A stretch of 64,000 nt of DNA from Streptomyces sp. NRRL S-37 (GTDB taxonomy: Bacteria; Actinomycetota; Actinomycetes; Streptomycetales; Streptomycetaceae): assembly GCF_000721605.1 (NCBI RefSeq), contig NZ_JOIZ01000012.1, positions 62,001-126,000 of the forward strand. Direction: 5' to 3'. The notes under the pieces were generated by a model. It saw only the letters and a program-made list of their open reading frames with translations, searched no databases and was not told the origin of the DNA. The number at the start of each line of letters is the position of its first letter. Within the stretch, counting starts at the first letter, position 1. Of the stretch, positions 50,834 to 59,471 are shown piece after piece. A program made the position numbers and the translations under genes.

Positions 50834-51020
50834 TGGGCCGAACGGGTGGTGTCGGTTCCGGCTGAGGCGGGGGTGCCGGCCGGGCTGAGGTGGAGGTGTC
50901 AGCCCTGGCTGAGGTGGGTGGTGCCGGTTCCGGCCGGGACGAGGGGTGCTGGTCCCGGTCGGGGCGGGTGGTCTCGGTTCCGGCCGGAAGAGTGGGCTCG
51001 GTCCGGCCGGGACGGTGGTG
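50834..51020. repeat. Imperfect tandem repeat (about 30-40 bp units)
   Basis: The spacer between the Pr6Pr and metallophosphoesterase genes is filled with variations on GGTGTCGGTTCCGGCYGGG, at least five times with drifting spacing. No coding sense is consistent. It probably arose by replication slippage. Confidence 0.55.
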
Positions 51021-51947
51021 TCAGTCCCGGCCGACCAGGGTCAGCAGTGTCGCCTCCGGGGGGCAGGCGAAGCGGACCGGGGTGTAGCGGCTGGTGCCGC
51101 AGCCCGCGGAGACGTGGAGGTAGGAGGTGCGGCCCTCGGACGTGTGCGTGGACAGGCCCTTCACGCGGTCCGTGTCCAGGTCGCAGTTGGTGACCAGAGC
51201 GCCGTAGAAGGGGATGCAGAGCTGGCCGCCGTGGGTGTGGCCGGCCAGGACCAGCGGGTAGCCGTCGGCCGTGAAGGCGTCCAGGGCCCGCAGGTACGGG
51301 GCGTGGACGACGCCCATCGAGAAGTCCGCCCCGTCGGAGGGGCCGCCCGAGACCTCCGCGTACCGGTCGCGCTTGATGTGCGGGTCGTCCAGGCCGGTCA
51401 GCTCGATCGACGTGCCCTCGATCTTCAGGGTGCCCCTGGTGTTCGTCAGGTTCAGCCAGCCGGCCGCGTCGAAGCCGTCCCGCAGGTCCTCCCACGGGTT
51501 GTGGATCACACCGGGCGGCCGGGCGTTGCCGTTCAGACCGTGGCGGCCCTGGACCTTCTCGACCAGGTAGCGGGCGGGGTTGCGCGGGGTGGGGCCGTAG
51601 TAGTCGTTGGAGCCGAAGACGTACGCGCCCGGGAACTCCATCAGGGGGCCGAGTGCGTCGAGGACCTCCGGCACGCCCTCGGGGTCGGACAGGTTGTCGC
51701 CCGTGTTGAGCACGAAGTCGGGGCGCAGGCCCGCCAGGGAGCGCAGCCAGCGCTGCTTCTTGCGCTGGCCGCCGACCATGTGGATGTCGGAGACCTGGAG
51801 CACGCGCAGGGGGCGCATCCCGGACGGGAGGACGGGGACGGTCACCCGTCGGAGGCGGAAGGAGCGGGCCTCGAAGCCCGCCGCGTACAGCAGTCCGGCG
51901 GCGCCGGCCGCCGTGATTCCCAGGGGGATTCCGTATCGCGCGCGCAT
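51021..51947 (-). CDS. Metallophosphoesterase (calcineurin-like)
   Basis: 308 aa, ATG 51947. N-terminal hydrophobic anchor (IPLGITAAGAAGLLYAAGF). All metallophosphatase motifs are present: VSDIHMVGG (D, H; about 52-60), LNTGDNLSD (about 80-88), FGSNDYYGP (N; about 110-118), MGVVHAPYL (H), and LAGHTHGGQ (about 236-244). These bind two divalent metals to cleave phosphoester bonds. The membrane-anchored YkuE/YaeI type is the closest fit, which in some bacteria acts on lipid intermediates such as UDP-diacylglucosamine. Substrate is not known here. Confidence 0.93.
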   Translation of the reverse strand: MRARYGIPLGITAAGAAGLLYAAGFEARSFRLRRVTVPVLPSGMRPLRVLQVSDIHMVGGQRKKQRWLRSLAGLRPDFVLNTGDNLSDPEGVPEVLDALGPLMEFPGAYVFGSNDYYGPTPRNPARYLVEKVQGRHGLNGNARPPGVIHNPWEDLRDGFDAAGWLNLTNTRGTLKIEGTSIELTGLDDPHIKRDRYAEVSGGPSDGADFSMGVVHAPYLRALDAFTADGYPLVLAGHTHGGQLCIPFYGALVTNCDLDTDRVKGLSTHTSEGRTSYLHVSAGCGTSRYTPVRFACPPEATLLTLVGRD

Positions 51948-52062
51948 GGGCCCATCGTGTCAGATCCGACGGGGTCCCTCCGAACGGCCCGGGGAGCCCC
52001 GGGGGAACAGGGGCCTTTAAATCAGGAGGCGTTCGTCGTCGCGCACCTGCGACAATCGAGCC

Positions 52063-52527
52063 ATGACCACGCTCAAGTCGAAGCTGCAGGATGACCTCAA
52101 CGCCGCGATCAAGGGGCGCGACGAGCTCCGCTCCTCGACGCTCCGGCTGACGCTCGCCGCGATCACCAAGGAGGAGGTCGCGGGCAAGGAGAAGCGCGAG
52201 CTCTCCGACGACGAGGTGCAGAAGGTGATCACCCGCGAGGCGAAGAAGCGCCGCGAGGCGGCGGAGGCCTTCGCGCAGGGCGGCCGCTCCGAGCAGGCCG
52301 AGCGGGAGAAGGCGGAGGGCGAGGTGCTGGCGCAGTACCTGCCCAAGCAGCTGTCCGACGAGGAGCTGAGCGCGATCGTCGCCCAGGCCGTCGAGGAGGC
52401 GAAGGCGGCGGGCGCGGAGGGGCCGCGGGCCATGGGCGCCGTGATGAAGATCGTGAACCCGAAGGTGGCCGGGCAGGCGGAGGGCGGCCGGGTCGCCGCC
52501 GCGGTGAAGAAGCTGCTGGCCGGCTGA
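52063..52527 (+). CDS. GatB/YqeY domain-containing protein
   Basis: 154 aa. MTTLKSKLQDDLNAAIKGRD, STLRLTLAAITKEEVAGKEK, then LSDDEVQKVITREAKKRREA and VLAQYLPKQLSDEELSAIVA fit YqeY end to end, with the C-terminal KIVNPKVAGQAEGGRVAAAV. The domain is like the tRNA-binding tail of GatB, but YqeY has no amidotransferase part and no agreed function. It is regularly beside metallophosphoesterase or penicillin-binding genes in streptomycetes. A perfect 17-bp stem follows. Confidence 0.93.
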   Translation: MTTLKSKLQDDLNAAIKGRDELRSSTLRLTLAAITKEEVAGKEKRELSDDEVQKVITREAKKRREAAEAFAQGGRSEQAEREKAEGEVLAQYLPKQLSDEELSAIVAQAVEEAKAAGAEGPRAMGAVMKIVNPKVAGQAEGGRVAAAVKKLLAG

Positions 52528-52668
52528 CCGCGACGGTTCCAGTGCCGGTGCCGGTGCCGGTCGCGGCCGGCTGCTGAGCCGCGCGTACGGTCCGCCGCGT
52601 ACGGCCGGCTGAACACAAGCGCGTACGGCCTGCTGAGCCCGGTCCCTCGTACTCCGGTCCTGACATCG

Positions 52669-52709
52669 GAACGGCCCCTTCCCCGGCACTGGCGGGGAAG
52701 GGGCCGTTC
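52669..52709. terminator. Bidirectional terminator, 17-bp perfect stem
   Basis: GAACGGCCCCTTCCCCG (52669-52685), loop GCACTGG, then the exact complement (52693-52709). It lies between convergent yqeY and the penicillin-binding protein gene. Confidence 0.92.
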
Positions 52710-52735
52710 GGCGTGTCCGGCTGCGGCCGGGACCG

Positions 52736-55051
52736 TCAGTCGCGTCCTCCGGGGCCGGTGCCCGCCCCTCGGATGAAGCCCTCCGGGGCGGAGAAGCCCG
52801 GGTTCGGCTCGTTGTCCCCCGTGCCGCCCGATCCGTTGCCGCCCCCGTCGCCGCCGTTGCCGTTGCCGCCGCTGATCAGGCCGCCGATGAAACCGCCGTC
52901 GCCGTTGCCCCCGTTGTCGCCGTTGTCGCCGTCACCATTGCCGGGGCCGGGCTTGTCGCGGTCGTCCTCGTTCTTCTCCACCGGGTCGGGGATGTGGACG
53001 TCGACGAAGGACTCGGCCTCCTTGCCCTCCAGGGCGCCGGTCATGGCGTCCTTCCAGATGGGGCCCGGGGTGTCGGAACCGTAGACGAGGTCGTGGTAGA
53101 CGCCGCCGATGGTGATGTTCCGCATCTTGACCTGCTGGGTGGCGCTGCCGACCCAGACGGCGCCCGAGAGGTTCGGCGTGTAGCCGACGAACCAGGCGTT
53201 GCGGCGCTCGTCGGTGGTACCGGTCTTGCCGGCGCTGTCCCGGTCGGAGAGGCCGGCCTGCTTACCGGTACCGGAGTCGACCACGCCCTCGAGCAGGGCG
53301 TTGACGGTGTCGGCGGTTCCCTCCGACATGGCCCGCGAGCAGGTGGACTTCGGTACTTCGAGGCTCTTCTTGGTCTTGCCCACCTGCTGCGTGACCGCCT
53401 CGATGGCGATGGGCGTGCAGTACATGCCGCGGTTGGCGAAGGCGGCGTACGCGGACGCCATGGTCAGCGGGGAGACGGACTCGGTGCCGAGGGCGATCGA
53501 CGGGACCTGGGGCAGTTCCTTGCCGCTGCCCTGGCGGACGTGCAGCTTCTCGGTCATCTTGGTGACCGGGCAGAGGCCGATGTCCGCGACCATCTCGATG
53601 AAGTAGGTGTTGACCGAGAGGGCCATCGCCTCCTTCAGCTGGTAGGGGCCCTTCTCCGACTCGTTCTCGTTCGGGATCTTGGCGCCGTCTTCGTTGGTGT
53701 AGGGCTTGCCGCACGTCTGAATGGGGCTCGGGACCGTCAGCTCGTACGGCGAGGGGTACTCCTGGGTCGCCGGGCGGCCCTCCTCGAGGGCGGCCGCGGC
53801 CACGAACGGCTTGAACGTGGAGCCCGTCGGGAAGCCGTTGCTCGTGCCCAGCTTCTGGTCGGCCGAGTAGTTGATCACGGTCTCGTGCTGCTTGGCGTTG
53901 GTGCCGTACGGCTTCGACTGCCCCATCGCCACGATCTTGCCGGTGCCGGGTTCGACGAGGGTGGCCGCGGCGGCGACCTCGTCGCTCTCGTTGACGTGGT
54001 CCTTCAGCGACTGCTGGACGGAACCCTGGGCCTGCGGGTCGAGCGTCGTGCGGATGGTCAGGCCGCCCTGGTTCCAGACCTTGACCCGGTCCTCCTTGGT
54101 CTTGCCGAAGACCGGGTCGTTGAGGAAGACGTTCCGCACGTAGTCGCAGAAGAATCCGGCGTCGTTGACCGCGGTGATGCAGCCGTTCTTCGGCTTGCTG
54201 ACCTTCAGGCCCAGCGGGGCCTGCGCGGCCTTGTCGGCCTCCGCCTGCGAGACGGCGCCGACCTGGGCCATCCGCTGGAGGACGACATTGCGCCGCTTCG
54301 TCGCCTCCGCCTCGTCGTTGACCGGGTCGTAGCGGCTCGGTGACTGGACGAGGCCGGCGAGGAGGGCGGCCTCCTGGAGGGCGAGGTCCTTGGCGTGCTT
54401 GGAGAAGTAGCGCTGGGAGGCGGCCTCGACGCCGTACGCCTGCTGGCCGAAGAAGGTGATGTTCAGATAGTTCTCGAGGATCTTCTTCTTGCCCAGCTCC
54501 TCCTCGACCTGGATCGCGTACTTCAGTTCGGCGATCTTGCGGCCGATGGTCTGCTGGGTGGCCTGCGCGACCTTCGTCGGGTCGTCGCCCGCCTCCTCGA
54601 CGAAGACGTTCTTCACGTACTGCTGCGTGAGCGTGGACGCGCCCTCGGAGACCTCGCCGCTGCGCGCGTTCTTGTTGAGCGCGCGCAGGACGCCCTTGAG
54701 GTCGATCGCGCCGTGCTCGTAGAAGCGCGAGTCCTCGATCGCGACGATCGCCTTCTGCAGGTACGGCGAGATGTCCTTGAGGTCGACCACCGTGCGGTCA
54801 CGCGAGTAGACGGTGGCGATCTGGCCGCCGTCGGCGTCGAGGATGGTGGTGCGCTGGCTCAGCGGCGGTGTCTTGAGGTTGGCCGGGAGCTCGTCGAAGC
54901 TCTCCACCGATCCCTTGGCCGCCAGGCCCAGCGCACCCACCGCGGGCAGCGCGATGCCGGCCATGACGGCCCCCGCGAGGACACTGACACCGAGGAACTT
55001 GGCGGCCTGCTGTGCGGGGGACAGACCACCGCCCGAGCGCTTCTTTGGCAT
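52736..55051 (-). CDS. Class A penicillin-binding protein (transglycosylase/transpeptidase)
   Basis: 771 aa, ATG 55051. A short cytoplasmic tail and one membrane helix (20-45) precede the glycosyltransferase domain with catalytic E106 (VAIEDSRFYEHGAID) and GASTLTQQYVKN. The transpeptidase domain has S411 in TGSTFKP (SxxK), S479-V-N481 and K609-T-G (AGKTGTTD). The C-terminus (about 705-765) is a Gly/Asn/Asp-rich disordered tail. It polymerises and cross-links peptidoglycan outside the membrane. It is divergent from wblA across a 374-nt gap, an arrangement I recall from the Streptomyces core. Confidence 0.96.
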   Translation of the reverse strand: MPKKRSGGGLSPAQQAAKFLGVSVLAGAVMAGIALPAVGALGLAAKGSVESFDELPANLKTPPLSQRTTILDADGGQIATVYSRDRTVVDLKDISPYLQKAIVAIEDSRFYEHGAIDLKGVLRALNKNARSGEVSEGASTLTQQYVKNVFVEEAGDDPTKVAQATQQTIGRKIAELKYAIQVEEELGKKKILENYLNITFFGQQAYGVEAASQRYFSKHAKDLALQEAALLAGLVQSPSRYDPVNDEAEATKRRNVVLQRMAQVGAVSQAEADKAAQAPLGLKVSKPKNGCITAVNDAGFFCDYVRNVFLNDPVFGKTKEDRVKVWNQGGLTIRTTLDPQAQGSVQQSLKDHVNESDEVAAAATLVEPGTGKIVAMGQSKPYGTNAKQHETVINYSADQKLGTSNGFPTGSTFKPFVAAAALEEGRPATQEYPSPYELTVPSPIQTCGKPYTNEDGAKIPNENESEKGPYQLKEAMALSVNTYFIEMVADIGLCPVTKMTEKLHVRQGSGKELPQVPSIALGTESVSPLTMASAYAAFANRGMYCTPIAIEAVTQQVGKTKKSLEVPKSTCSRAMSEGTADTVNALLEGVVDSGTGKQAGLSDRDSAGKTGTTDERRNAWFVGYTPNLSGAVWVGSATQQVKMRNITIGGVYHDLVYGSDTPGPIWKDAMTGALEGKEAESFVDVHIPDPVEKNEDDRDKPGPGNGDGDNGDNGGNGDGGFIGGLISGGNGNGGDGGGNGSGGTGDNEPNPGFSAPEGFIRGAGTGPGGRD

Positions 55052-55425
55052 GGGAGCAGCCTACGTTCTCATTCGCCGGACAAGCGTATATGCCTTGGCC
55101 TAAGCTGCTCTCAACTGTCACAGCAGTGAGGCCACGTATCAATACGTCCGGCGACCCCGAATCGTTCCGGATCTTCTCGAGTTTTTTTCGTACGCGCGTG
55201 CGTCGGGGGATGGTGGGCCCGTGTCCGGATCCGCCTCGTGTGTCATGCGGTGTCCGTTGTGACGCAACTGAACTGACCTGAAATGCCGGGTTCATCGCAC
55301 ATGTCGTCCCCTCACTCCCCCGGGTGATCTGCCGCTTACCCATAGTCCGTTCGGACCATTCAAGATTGGGCCCGCTGGGGGTGTTGCGCTGTGCCCACCT
55401 TCCGTAACGTCCTCAACTGGCGGCG
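55052..55425. promoter_or_regulatory. Divergent promoter region of the PBP gene and wblA
   Basis: No gene seen. It is relatively low in GC. It contains ACGTAT-CA-ATACGT (55134-55147), a perfect 6-bp inverted repeat, and the pair TCAC-AGC-AGTGA just before it. The long distance to the wblA start is compatible with a structured or multiply regulated leader. Confidence 0.45.
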
Positions 55426-55821
55426 GTGAATATGCCGCTGCCGCCGTGGGGGAGCCTCGATTCGGGAGAGGACGGCGCCGGTATGGGCTGGGTTACCGAC
55501 TGGAGTGCGCAGGCTGCCTGCCGCACTACCGATCCGGATGAACTGTTCGTTCAGGGAGCAGCGCAGAACAGGGCCAAGGCGGTGTGCACCGGATGCCCGG
55601 TACGCACCGAATGCCTGGCCGATGCGCTCGACAACCGCGTCGAGTTCGGCGTATGGGGAGGCATGACGGAGCGTGAGCGCCGCGCACTGCTGCGCCGGCG
55701 GCCGACCGTGACCTCCTGGCGCAGGCTGCTGGAGACCGCGCGCTCGGAGTACGAGCGGGGGCCGGGCGTCGTACCGCTCAACGACGACGAGGTGTACGAG
55801 GACTACGCGGCGGTGAGCTGA
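55426..55821 (+). CDS. wblA: WhiB-like transcription factor WblA
   Basis: 131 aa from GTG 55426. ATG 55483 (MGWVTDWSAQAACR) is an equally possible start and would give 112 aa. WhiB features: four Cys ligands of a 4Fe-4S cluster (C in AACRTTDPDELF, then VCTGCPVRTEC), the turn GVWGGMTERERR, and a basic C-terminal segment LLRRRPTVTSWRRLLE. WblA is a global regulator in Streptomyces, needed for sporulation and repressing antibiotic production by acting with the housekeeping sigma factor. The sequence around the cluster is practically the canonical WblA one. Confidence 0.93.
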   Translation: MNMPLPPWGSLDSGEDGAGMGWVTDWSAQAACRTTDPDELFVQGAAQNRAKAVCTGCPVRTECLADALDNRVEFGVWGGMTERERRALLRRRPTVTSWRRLLETARSEYERGPGVVPLNDDEVYEDYAAVS

Positions 55822-55893
55822 GGGCCCTCGGGGCTCTCGCGTCCTCCCGTTTCCTCTTTTCCCCGTGGTCCTGGCGGTTCTGGCGGCCCTGGC

Positions 55894-57276
55894 CTAGGGC
55901 GTTTCGGGCAGCTCCGGCCGGCCGGCCGCGAGCCGGTCGCCGATGTCCCGCAGTCCCGCGAGGTCGTGCACATCGCCGGGCAGCGCGGCCACCTCGGTCA
56001 CCGCCACCTCGGGGTGGAGCGCGGTGAAGCGGTCACGCGTGCGCTGCTCGCGGGAGAGCAGCCGCATCCGCTCGGCGTGCAGCCTCAGCAGGCCCGCGGT
56101 GAGCCGGTCGACGGACCGGTCCGTGCCGGTGTCCGTGGCCTCAGGACTGTCGGTGTCAGCCGTGTCTTCGGTGTGCGCGGGGGATTCGGCACGACCGGGA
56201 GAGCCGACGGGAGCCAGGGATTCTGAACTGCCGTACATTTCGGGAGAGTTACGAAGTCCAGCTTTCCCGTCCACCTGATCCACAATGCCGGAGTCCTCAA
56301 GATTTTCCGCGGCGGCCAGCGCCCGCTCGGCCGACAGCCGGTCCGCGCCGCTGCCGTGCACCCGGTTGAGCACCAGCCCGGCCAACGGCATCTCCTCCGC
56401 CGCCAGCCGCTCCACGAAGTACGCGGCCTCGCGCAGCGCGTCCCGCTCCGGGGCCGCCACCACCAGGAACGCCGTCCCGGGCGCCTGGAGCAGCTTGTAC
56501 GTGGCGTCCGCGCGCGTACGGAACCCGCCGAACATCGAGTCCATCGCGGCCACGAACGTCTGCACGTCCTTCAGCAACTGGCCGCCGAGCACCTTGCCCA
56601 GGGCGCCGGTCATCATCGACATCCCGACGTTCAGGAACTTCATCCCCGCGCGGCCGCCGACCTTCGCCGGGGCCAGCAGGACGCGGATCAGCTTGCCGTC
56701 GAGGAAGGACCCGAGCCGCTTGGGGGCGTCCAGGAAGTCCAGCGCGGAACGGGAGGGCGGGGTGTCGACCACGATGAGGTCCCACTCGTCCCGGGACCGC
56801 AACTGGCCCAGCTTCTCCATCGCCATGTACTCCTGCGTGCCCGCGAAGCCCGCCGAAAGCGACTGGTAGAAGGGGTTGCCCAGGATCGCGGCGGCCCGGT
56901 CGGGGTCCGCGTGCCCTTCGACGATCTCGTCGAAGGTGCGCTTCATGTCGAGCATCATCGCGTGCAGTTCGCCGCCCGCGGAGTCGTCGATGCCCTTCAC
57001 CCGGCGCGGGGTGTTGTCGAGCGAGTCGATGCCCATGGACTGGGCGAGGCGGCGGGCCGGGTCGATGGTGAGGACCACCACCTTGCGCCCCCGCTCGGCC
57101 GCGCGCAGACCGAGCGCCGCCGCGGTGGTCGTCTTGCCGACCCCGCCCGAACCGCAGCACACCACGATCCGGGTGGCGGGGTCCTCGATCAGCGGATCGA
57201 TGTCGAGCGTGCGGGTGGGGGAGAGACGGTGGCCAGCCGGGTCCTGGGCCTGCGCCGGTTCCGGACGACGACTCAT
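55894..57276 (-). CDS. ArsA-family ATPase (second of a pair)
   Basis: 460 aa from ATG 57276. Walker A is GSGGVGKTTTAAAL (about 42-55), with LTIDPARRLAQSMG as the switch/A' region and IVVDTPPSRSALDFLD as Walker B and signature, as in ArsA/GET3-type ATPases. An inserted low-complexity stretch near residues 345-395 (SPGRAESPAHTEDTADTDSP) is unusual and locally poorer in GC. ArsA relatives move metalloids or target proteins, but this actinobacterial tandem pair has no arsenic genes nearby. It probably forms a heterodimer with the ATPase encoded upstream. Located downstream of wblA, converging on it. Confidence 0.92.
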   Translation of the reverse strand: MSRRPEPAQAQDPAGHRLSPTRTLDIDPLIEDPATRIVVCCGSGGVGKTTTAAALGLRAAERGRKVVVLTIDPARRLAQSMGIDSLDNTPRRVKGIDDSAGGELHAMMLDMKRTFDEIVEGHADPDRAAAILGNPFYQSLSAGFAGTQEYMAMEKLGQLRSRDEWDLIVVDTPPSRSALDFLDAPKRLGSFLDGKLIRVLLAPAKVGGRAGMKFLNVGMSMMTGALGKVLGGQLLKDVQTFVAAMDSMFGGFRTRADATYKLLQAPGTAFLVVAAPERDALREAAYFVERLAAEEMPLAGLVLNRVHGSGADRLSAERALAAAENLEDSGIVDQVDGKAGLRNSPEMYGSSESLAPVGSPGRAESPAHTEDTADTDSPEATDTGTDRSVDRLTAGLLRLHAERMRLLSREQRTRDRFTALHPEVAVTEVAALPGDVHDLAGLRDIGDRLAAGRPELPETP

Positions 57277-57299
57277 GACATCCCCTGCTTCCGGTGCTT

Positions 57300-57440
57300 C
57301 CGACTCGTGACGGGGCGGGTACGGCGGTGGCCGCGGTGGTGGCCGCGGTGGTGGTGACGGTGCGTGGCGGGGCCGGTACGACGGTGGTGACGGCGGTGGT
57401 GACGGCGGCCCGCGCGGGGCCGGGACGTCCGGGCGCGGTG
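57300..57440. repeat. GGY-rich simple tandem repeat between the ArsA genes
   Basis: The 169-nt spacer contains repeated units like GGTGGCCGCGGTGGT and GGTGGTGACGGC in tandem. It looks like slippage-prone simple sequence with no consistent coding sense. Confidence 0.6.
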
Positions 57441-57445
57441 CCCGG

Positions 57446-58423
57446 TCATGACATGCCCTGCTCGCGCAGCTCCCTGGCCAGCCGGTACAGGCCGGCCAGG
57501 TCCATGCCCTCCGCGAGCAGCGGGAGCTCGTGCATCGGCACGTCGAGGTCCGCCAGCACGGCGCGCTGCTCGGTCTCCAGCGCGTACCGCTCGGCGTACT
57601 CCTCCGCCTGCGCGAGCAGCGGGTCCACCAGCCGCTCGGCGTGTCCCCCGCGCCGCGCGCCACCGAGGCCGGCGGACGACAGTGCCCGCGCGATGGAGGA
57701 ACGAGGGACCGCCGTCACGAGTTCCAGCCCGTCCCCGTCCAGCACCTCCGGCCGGACCATGTTCACCACGACCCGCCCCACCGGCAGCCGCGCGGCGCGC
57801 AGTTCCGCGATGCCGTCGGCGGTCTCCTGGACCGGCATCTCCTCCAGCAGCGTCACCAGGTGCACGGCCGTCTCCGGCGATTTCAGCACCCGCATGACCG
57901 CCTGCGCCTGATTGTGTATCGGGCCGATCCTGGCGAGTCCGGCGACCTCGTCGTTGACGTTGAGGAAGCGGGTGATGCGGCCGGTCGGCGGGGCGTCCAT
58001 CACGACGTGGTCGTAGACGAACCGCCCGTGCTTGTCCTTGCGGCGCACCGCCTCGCACGCCTTGCCGGTGAGCAGGACGTCCCGCACACCGGGGGCGATG
58101 GTGGTGGCGAAGTCGATCGCGCCGAGCTTCTTGAGGGCCCGGCCGGCGCCGCCGAGCTTGTAGAACATCTGGAGGTAGTCCAGAAGGGCCAGTTCGGCGT
58201 CGATGGCGAGGGCGTACACCTCGCCGCCTCCCGGAGCCACGGCGATCTTCCGTTCCTCGTAGGGCAGCGCCTCCGTTTCGAAGAGTTGCGCGATTCCCTG
58301 GCGGCCCTCGACCTCGACGAGGAGCGTCCGCTTCCCCTCCGTGGCCAGGGCCAGCGCGAGGGCCGCGGCCACCGTGGTCTTGCCGGTTCCGCCCTTGCCA
58401 CTGACGACCTGGAGCCTGCTCAC
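57446..58423 (-). CDS. ArsA-family ATPase (first of a pair)
   Basis: 325 aa from GTG 58423 (VSRLQVVSGKGGTGKTTVAA). Deviant Walker A GKGGTGKTT (about 9-17) with the signature Lys typical of MinD/ArsA ATPases. LLVEVEGRQGIAQLFE follows, and VVMDAPPTGRITRFL is the Walker B/switch II segment. At 325 aa it is shorter than its partner. The two adjacent genes probably make a heterodimeric ATPase. The role in Streptomyces is unknown; the constant position next to wblA hints at a developmental link, which is only inference. Confidence 0.92.
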   Translation of the reverse strand: MSRLQVVSGKGGTGKTTVAAALALALATEGKRTLLVEVEGRQGIAQLFETEALPYEERKIAVAPGGGEVYALAIDAELALLDYLQMFYKLGGAGRALKKLGAIDFATTIAPGVRDVLLTGKACEAVRRKDKHGRFVYDHVVMDAPPTGRITRFLNVNDEVAGLARIGPIHNQAQAVMRVLKSPETAVHLVTLLEEMPVQETADGIAELRAARLPVGRVVVNMVRPEVLDGDGLELVTAVPRSSIARALSSAGLGGARRGGHAERLVDPLLAQAEEYAERYALETEQRAVLADLDVPMHELPLLAEGMDLAGLYRLARELREQGMS

Positions 58424-58550
58424 GTCTTCGAGCCTAAAGGCTTCCCCCGCGCCCCGGCGGCTCCGGGTGGCGGTTCCCGGACGTCGCGCCCCGCGCGAGG
58501 GGGCGGGACGGGGGCCGCGTCCCGCGCGGGCGGCGGCTAGAGTCGGCCGC

Positions 58551-58712
58551 ATGACCAAGTGGGAATACGCGACTGTGCCGCTGCTCGTCCACGCGACGAA
58601 GCAGATTCTGGACACCTGGGGCGAGGACGGCTGGGAGCTCGTCCAGGTCGTGCCCGGGCCGAACAACCCCGAGCAGCTGGTGGCCTACCTGAAGCGCGAG
58701 AAGCAGGCGTGA
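58551..58712 (+). CDS. DUF4177 small protein
   Basis: 53 aa, ATG 58551: MTKWEYATVPLLVHATKQIL, DTWGEDGWELVQVVPGPNNP. The W-E-Y start and W-G-x-x-G-W-E-L-V core are the DUF4177 pattern. Unknown function. It overlaps the RidA gene by 4 nt (GTGA) and is thus co-translated with it. Confidence 0.88.
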   Translation: MTKWEYATVPLLVHATKQILDTWGEDGWELVQVVPGPNNPEQLVAYLKREKQA

Positions 58713-59176
58713 GCGCCGTCGAGGCGAAACTGGCCGATCTGGGCCTGAGCCTGCCGGAGGTCGTCCCGCCGCTGGCCGCGTACCAGCCGGCCGTGCGGTC
58801 GGGGCGGTACGTCTTCACCGCCGGCCAGCTGCCCATGGTGGAGGGCAAGCTTCCGCTGACCGGGAAGGTCGGCGCGGAGGTCACCCCGGAGGAGGCGAAG
58901 GAGCTGGCGCGCACCTGCGCGCTGAACGCCCTCGCCGCGGTCAAGTCCGTCGCCGGGGACCTGGACCGGGTGGCGCGTGTGGTGAAGGTCGTGGGCTTCG
59001 TGGCCTCCGCCGCGGACTTCACCGGTCAGCCGGCCGTCCTCAACGGCGCGAGCGAGCTGCTCGGCGAGGTCCTCGGCGACAAGGGCGTCCACGCCCGCAG
59101 CGCGGTGGGCGTCGCGGTTCTGCCCCTGGACGCTCCGGTGGAGGTCGAGATCCAGGTGGAACTCACGGAGGCGTAG
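58709..59176 (+). CDS. RidA family protein
   Basis: 155 aa from GTG 58709. It has the YjgF/YER057c fold sequence: VRSGRYVFTAGQLPMVEGKL, then CALNALAAVKSVAGDLDRVA, VVKVVGFVASAADFTGQPAV, and ARSAVGVAVLPLDAPVEVEI. RidA deaminates reactive enamines/imines produced by PLP enzymes. The usual Arg before a C-terminal hydrophobic stretch is present (HARSAVGV). This longer variant (about 150 aa) belongs to the subgroup where imine deaminase activity is less certain. Confidence 0.92.
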   Translation: MSAVEAKLADLGLSLPEVVPPLAAYQPAVRSGRYVFTAGQLPMVEGKLPLTGKVGAEVTPEEAKELARTCALNALAAVKSVAGDLDRVARVVKVVGFVASAADFTGQPAVLNGASELLGEVLGDKGVHARSAVGVAVLPLDAPVEVEIQVELTEA

Positions 59177-59471
59177 CCCCCGCTCATGGAGGCGTGGCCC
59201 CCGGCCGGCTGCCGGGAGCGGACGACGGGGGGCTCCTTCCCGCGCCCCCGGCTCCGGCAGGGCCGTACCGGCCGTCGAGGCGCACCGCGCGGGAGATGCC
59301 GGTGCCGCCGCCTCACCGCGGCGGCCGACGCCGGACGCCCTCCGTGCGGCGCCCGCCCCGTGTCCGTACCGCTTCCGCGCGATGCCCGCCCCGTGTCCGT
59401 ACGCCACTCGGTGGCCCCGCCGTCACTCATGGGCACTCGAACATCCGCCCGTCACGGGATAGCCTCCGGCC
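59177..59471. other. Intergenic region with short direct repeats
   Basis: No gene supported. GGAGGCGTRGCCCCCG occurs twice across the end of the RidA gene, and GCCCGCCCCGTGTCCGTAC occurs at 59351-59369 and 59384-59402. A lower-GC segment near 59430-59465 probably contains the Nudix promoter. Confidence 0.4.

Noticed and set aside
55134..55147. ACGTAT-CA-ATACGT as a BldD or other known developmental box
   Set aside because: The sequence does not match a consensus I can state with confidence, so it is only reported as an inverted repeat.
57273..58058. Extended start for the second ArsA protein through the GGY-repeat spacer
   Set aside because: The translated repeat is a Pro/His/Arg low-complexity stretch in shifting frames; ATG 57276 just before the conserved region is sufficient.
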